This document shows positions 5,901 to 6,787 of a stretch of DNA of 6,787 bases, in pieces. The notes beneath the pieces were generated by a model. It was not told where the DNA came from. It saw nothing but the letters and a program-made list of their open reading frames with translations, and did not search any database. The DNA lies in assembly GCA_016932295.1 (NCBI GenBank), contig JAFGDC010000433.1:1-6787 (forward strand), given 5' to 3'. Source of the stretch: a candidate division CSSED10-310 bacterium (lineage in GTDB: Bacteria > CSSED10-310 > JAFGDC01). Both the position numbers and the translations under genes were made by a program. How positions within the stretch are numbered: position 1 is the stretch's first letter; every line of letters begins with the position of its first letter.

Positions 5901-6787
5901 ATGCGATTGCTGTTGATCATGCCGTTGCTGGTCCTCCTGCTTGTTCCACCGGCCATGGCCGCGTTGCAGGGAACCGATGTCCCCAATGACGATGGCAGCG
6001 GTCTGGAGGTAAGCTGGGAGGTGCCGGAGGGAGTGAACCCGGTGACGGTGTTCGTGCTGTATCGCCGGGAACTTCCGGAGGGCGGGGAGGTGGAGGTCGG
6101 CGCGGTGAGTGTGGGTGACGGCCACTATGTGGACAAGGGAGTCCGAACCGGCGTGGAATTCGAGTACCGCCTGGCGGGCCGGGATGATGCCGGAGAGCCC
6201 GTGGCGCTGCTCGGAGGACCTTTTTCGACCAGGGCGCAATGGTTCAACAGTGCTAAAATGAACATCATGCTGTCGGTCATTCTGTTCACCCTGTGTGTGC
6301 TGTTGTTCATCCACAAGGCCAACCGCGGCGAGTCGCTGTATCTGCGCAAGATAGCCGGCCTGGATGAACTTGATGATGCGGTTGGCCGGGCGACGGAGAT
6401 GGGGCGCCCGGTGTTCCATGTGCCGGGGATCGGTTCGGTGAGCGACGTGGCGACGTTGGCATCGCTGTCCATCATGCGCCGCGTGGCGAAGCGGGTGGCC
6501 GAGTACAACGTGCCGTTCGTGGTGCCCTGCACTGATCCGCTGGTGATGACGACCGCCCAGGAGGTGGTCAAGACCGCTTATGCCGAGGCCGGCCGGCCGG
6601 AGATGTTCAACCCGGATAATGTCAGCTATCTCACGTACGACCAGTTCGGTTACGCCGCCGGAGTGGACGGCATGATGCTCAGGGACAAGCCCGGCGCGGT
6701 GCTCCTGCTGGGATATTTCATGGCGGAATCACTGATTCTGGCGGAGACCGGGAACGCCATCGGCGCCATCCAGATCGCCGGCACCGA
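5901..6787 (+). CDS. DUF6754-type membrane protein with signal peptide and fibronectin-III-like domain, C-terminus cut by window edge
   Basis: Function is unknown. The 295 visible codons run past the right edge. ATG follows GGAG (5891-5894) with a 6-nt spacer. Residues 1-20 form a signal peptide (Arg2, a Leu-rich core, ending PPAMA). Residues about 24-110 look like a fibronectin type III domain, with NDDGSGLEVSWEVP early and a late YVDKGVRTGVEFEYRLAGRD segment. Residues about 119-138 are a transmembrane helix (MNIMLSVILFTLCVLLFIHK), which puts the N-terminal domain outside and the rest in the cytoplasm. From about 145 the protein matches what I know as DUF6754: YLRKIAGLDELDDAVGRATE, then HVPGIGSVSDVATLASL, VPCTDPLVMTTAQEVV, and YFMAESLILAETGNAIGAIQIAGT. 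It is divergent from the mevalonate operon, so a functional link is possible but unproven. Confidence 0.85.
   Translation, partial: MRLLLIMPLLVLLLVPPAMAALQGTDVPNDDGSGLEVSWEVPEGVNPVTVFVLYRRELPEGGEVEVGAVSVGDGHYVDKGVRTGVEFEYRLAGRDDAGEPVALLGGPFSTRAQWFNSAKMNIMLSVILFTLCVLLFIHKANRGESLYLRKIAGLDELDDAVGRATEMGRPVFHVPGIGSVSDVATLASLSIMRRVAKRVAEYNVPFVVPCTDPLVMTTAQEVVKTAYAEAGRPEMFNPDNVSYLTYDQFGYAAGVDGMMLRDKPGAVLLLGYFMAESLILAETGNAIGAIQIAGT

Noticed and set aside
1..6787. tRNA, rRNA, CRISPR arrays, insertion-sequence transposases.
   Set aside because: No cloverleaf, rRNA-like segment, regular spacer-repeat array or transposase motif was seen on either strand by eye.

Overview
The window is a compact, GC-rich bacterial segment. 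Genes start behind Shine-Dalgarno sites or stop/start overlaps, and one encoded protein has a bacterial-style signal peptide. It holds a minus-strand isoprenoid operon at about 5509 to 1 and a divergent membrane-protein gene on the plus strand from 5901 to the right edge. Homology places it in Bacteria, but the sequence alone does not name the phylum.

Minus strand, in transcription order: type 2 isopentenyl-diphosphate isomerase (5509-4448), class II HMG-CoA reductase (4451-3144), mevalonate kinase (3147-2173), a UbiX-type flavin prenyltransferase (2118-1510), a 523-nt stretch with no recognisable gene (1509-987), and a UbiD-family decarboxylase (986 to beyond base 1, so its C-terminus is missing). 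The first three genes overlap by 4 nt at each junction (ATGA, then GTGA), so they are almost certainly co-transcribed and translationally coupled.

The main point of interest is the combination. A usual bacterial mevalonate operon carries phosphomevalonate kinase and diphosphomevalonate decarboxylase. Neither is present here, and a UbiX/UbiD pair stands in their place. In archaea a UbiD-family enzyme, anhydromevalonate phosphate decarboxylase, uses the prenylated FMN made by UbiX to turn trans-anhydromevalonate 5-phosphate into isopentenyl phosphate. The enzyme acting before it is an aconitase-X-type phosphomevalonate dehydratase, and the one after it is isopentenyl phosphate kinase. The UbiD here has sequence segments like that archaeal clade. 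I therefore infer that this bacterium may run an archaeal-type (modified) mevalonate pathway, with the dehydratase and isopentenyl phosphate kinase expected to the left of base 1 or elsewhere in the genome. This is inference: those two genes are not in the window.

The 385-nt space between the operon and the plus-strand gene carries several short dyads and TTGAC repeats and should contain the divergent promoters. The plus-strand gene encodes a signal peptide, a fibronectin-III-like domain, a transmembrane helix and a DUF6754-type domain, and runs off the right edge. The gap between ubiX and ubiD carries a long imperfect inverted repeat (24 base pairs over 106 nt) that no gene explains.
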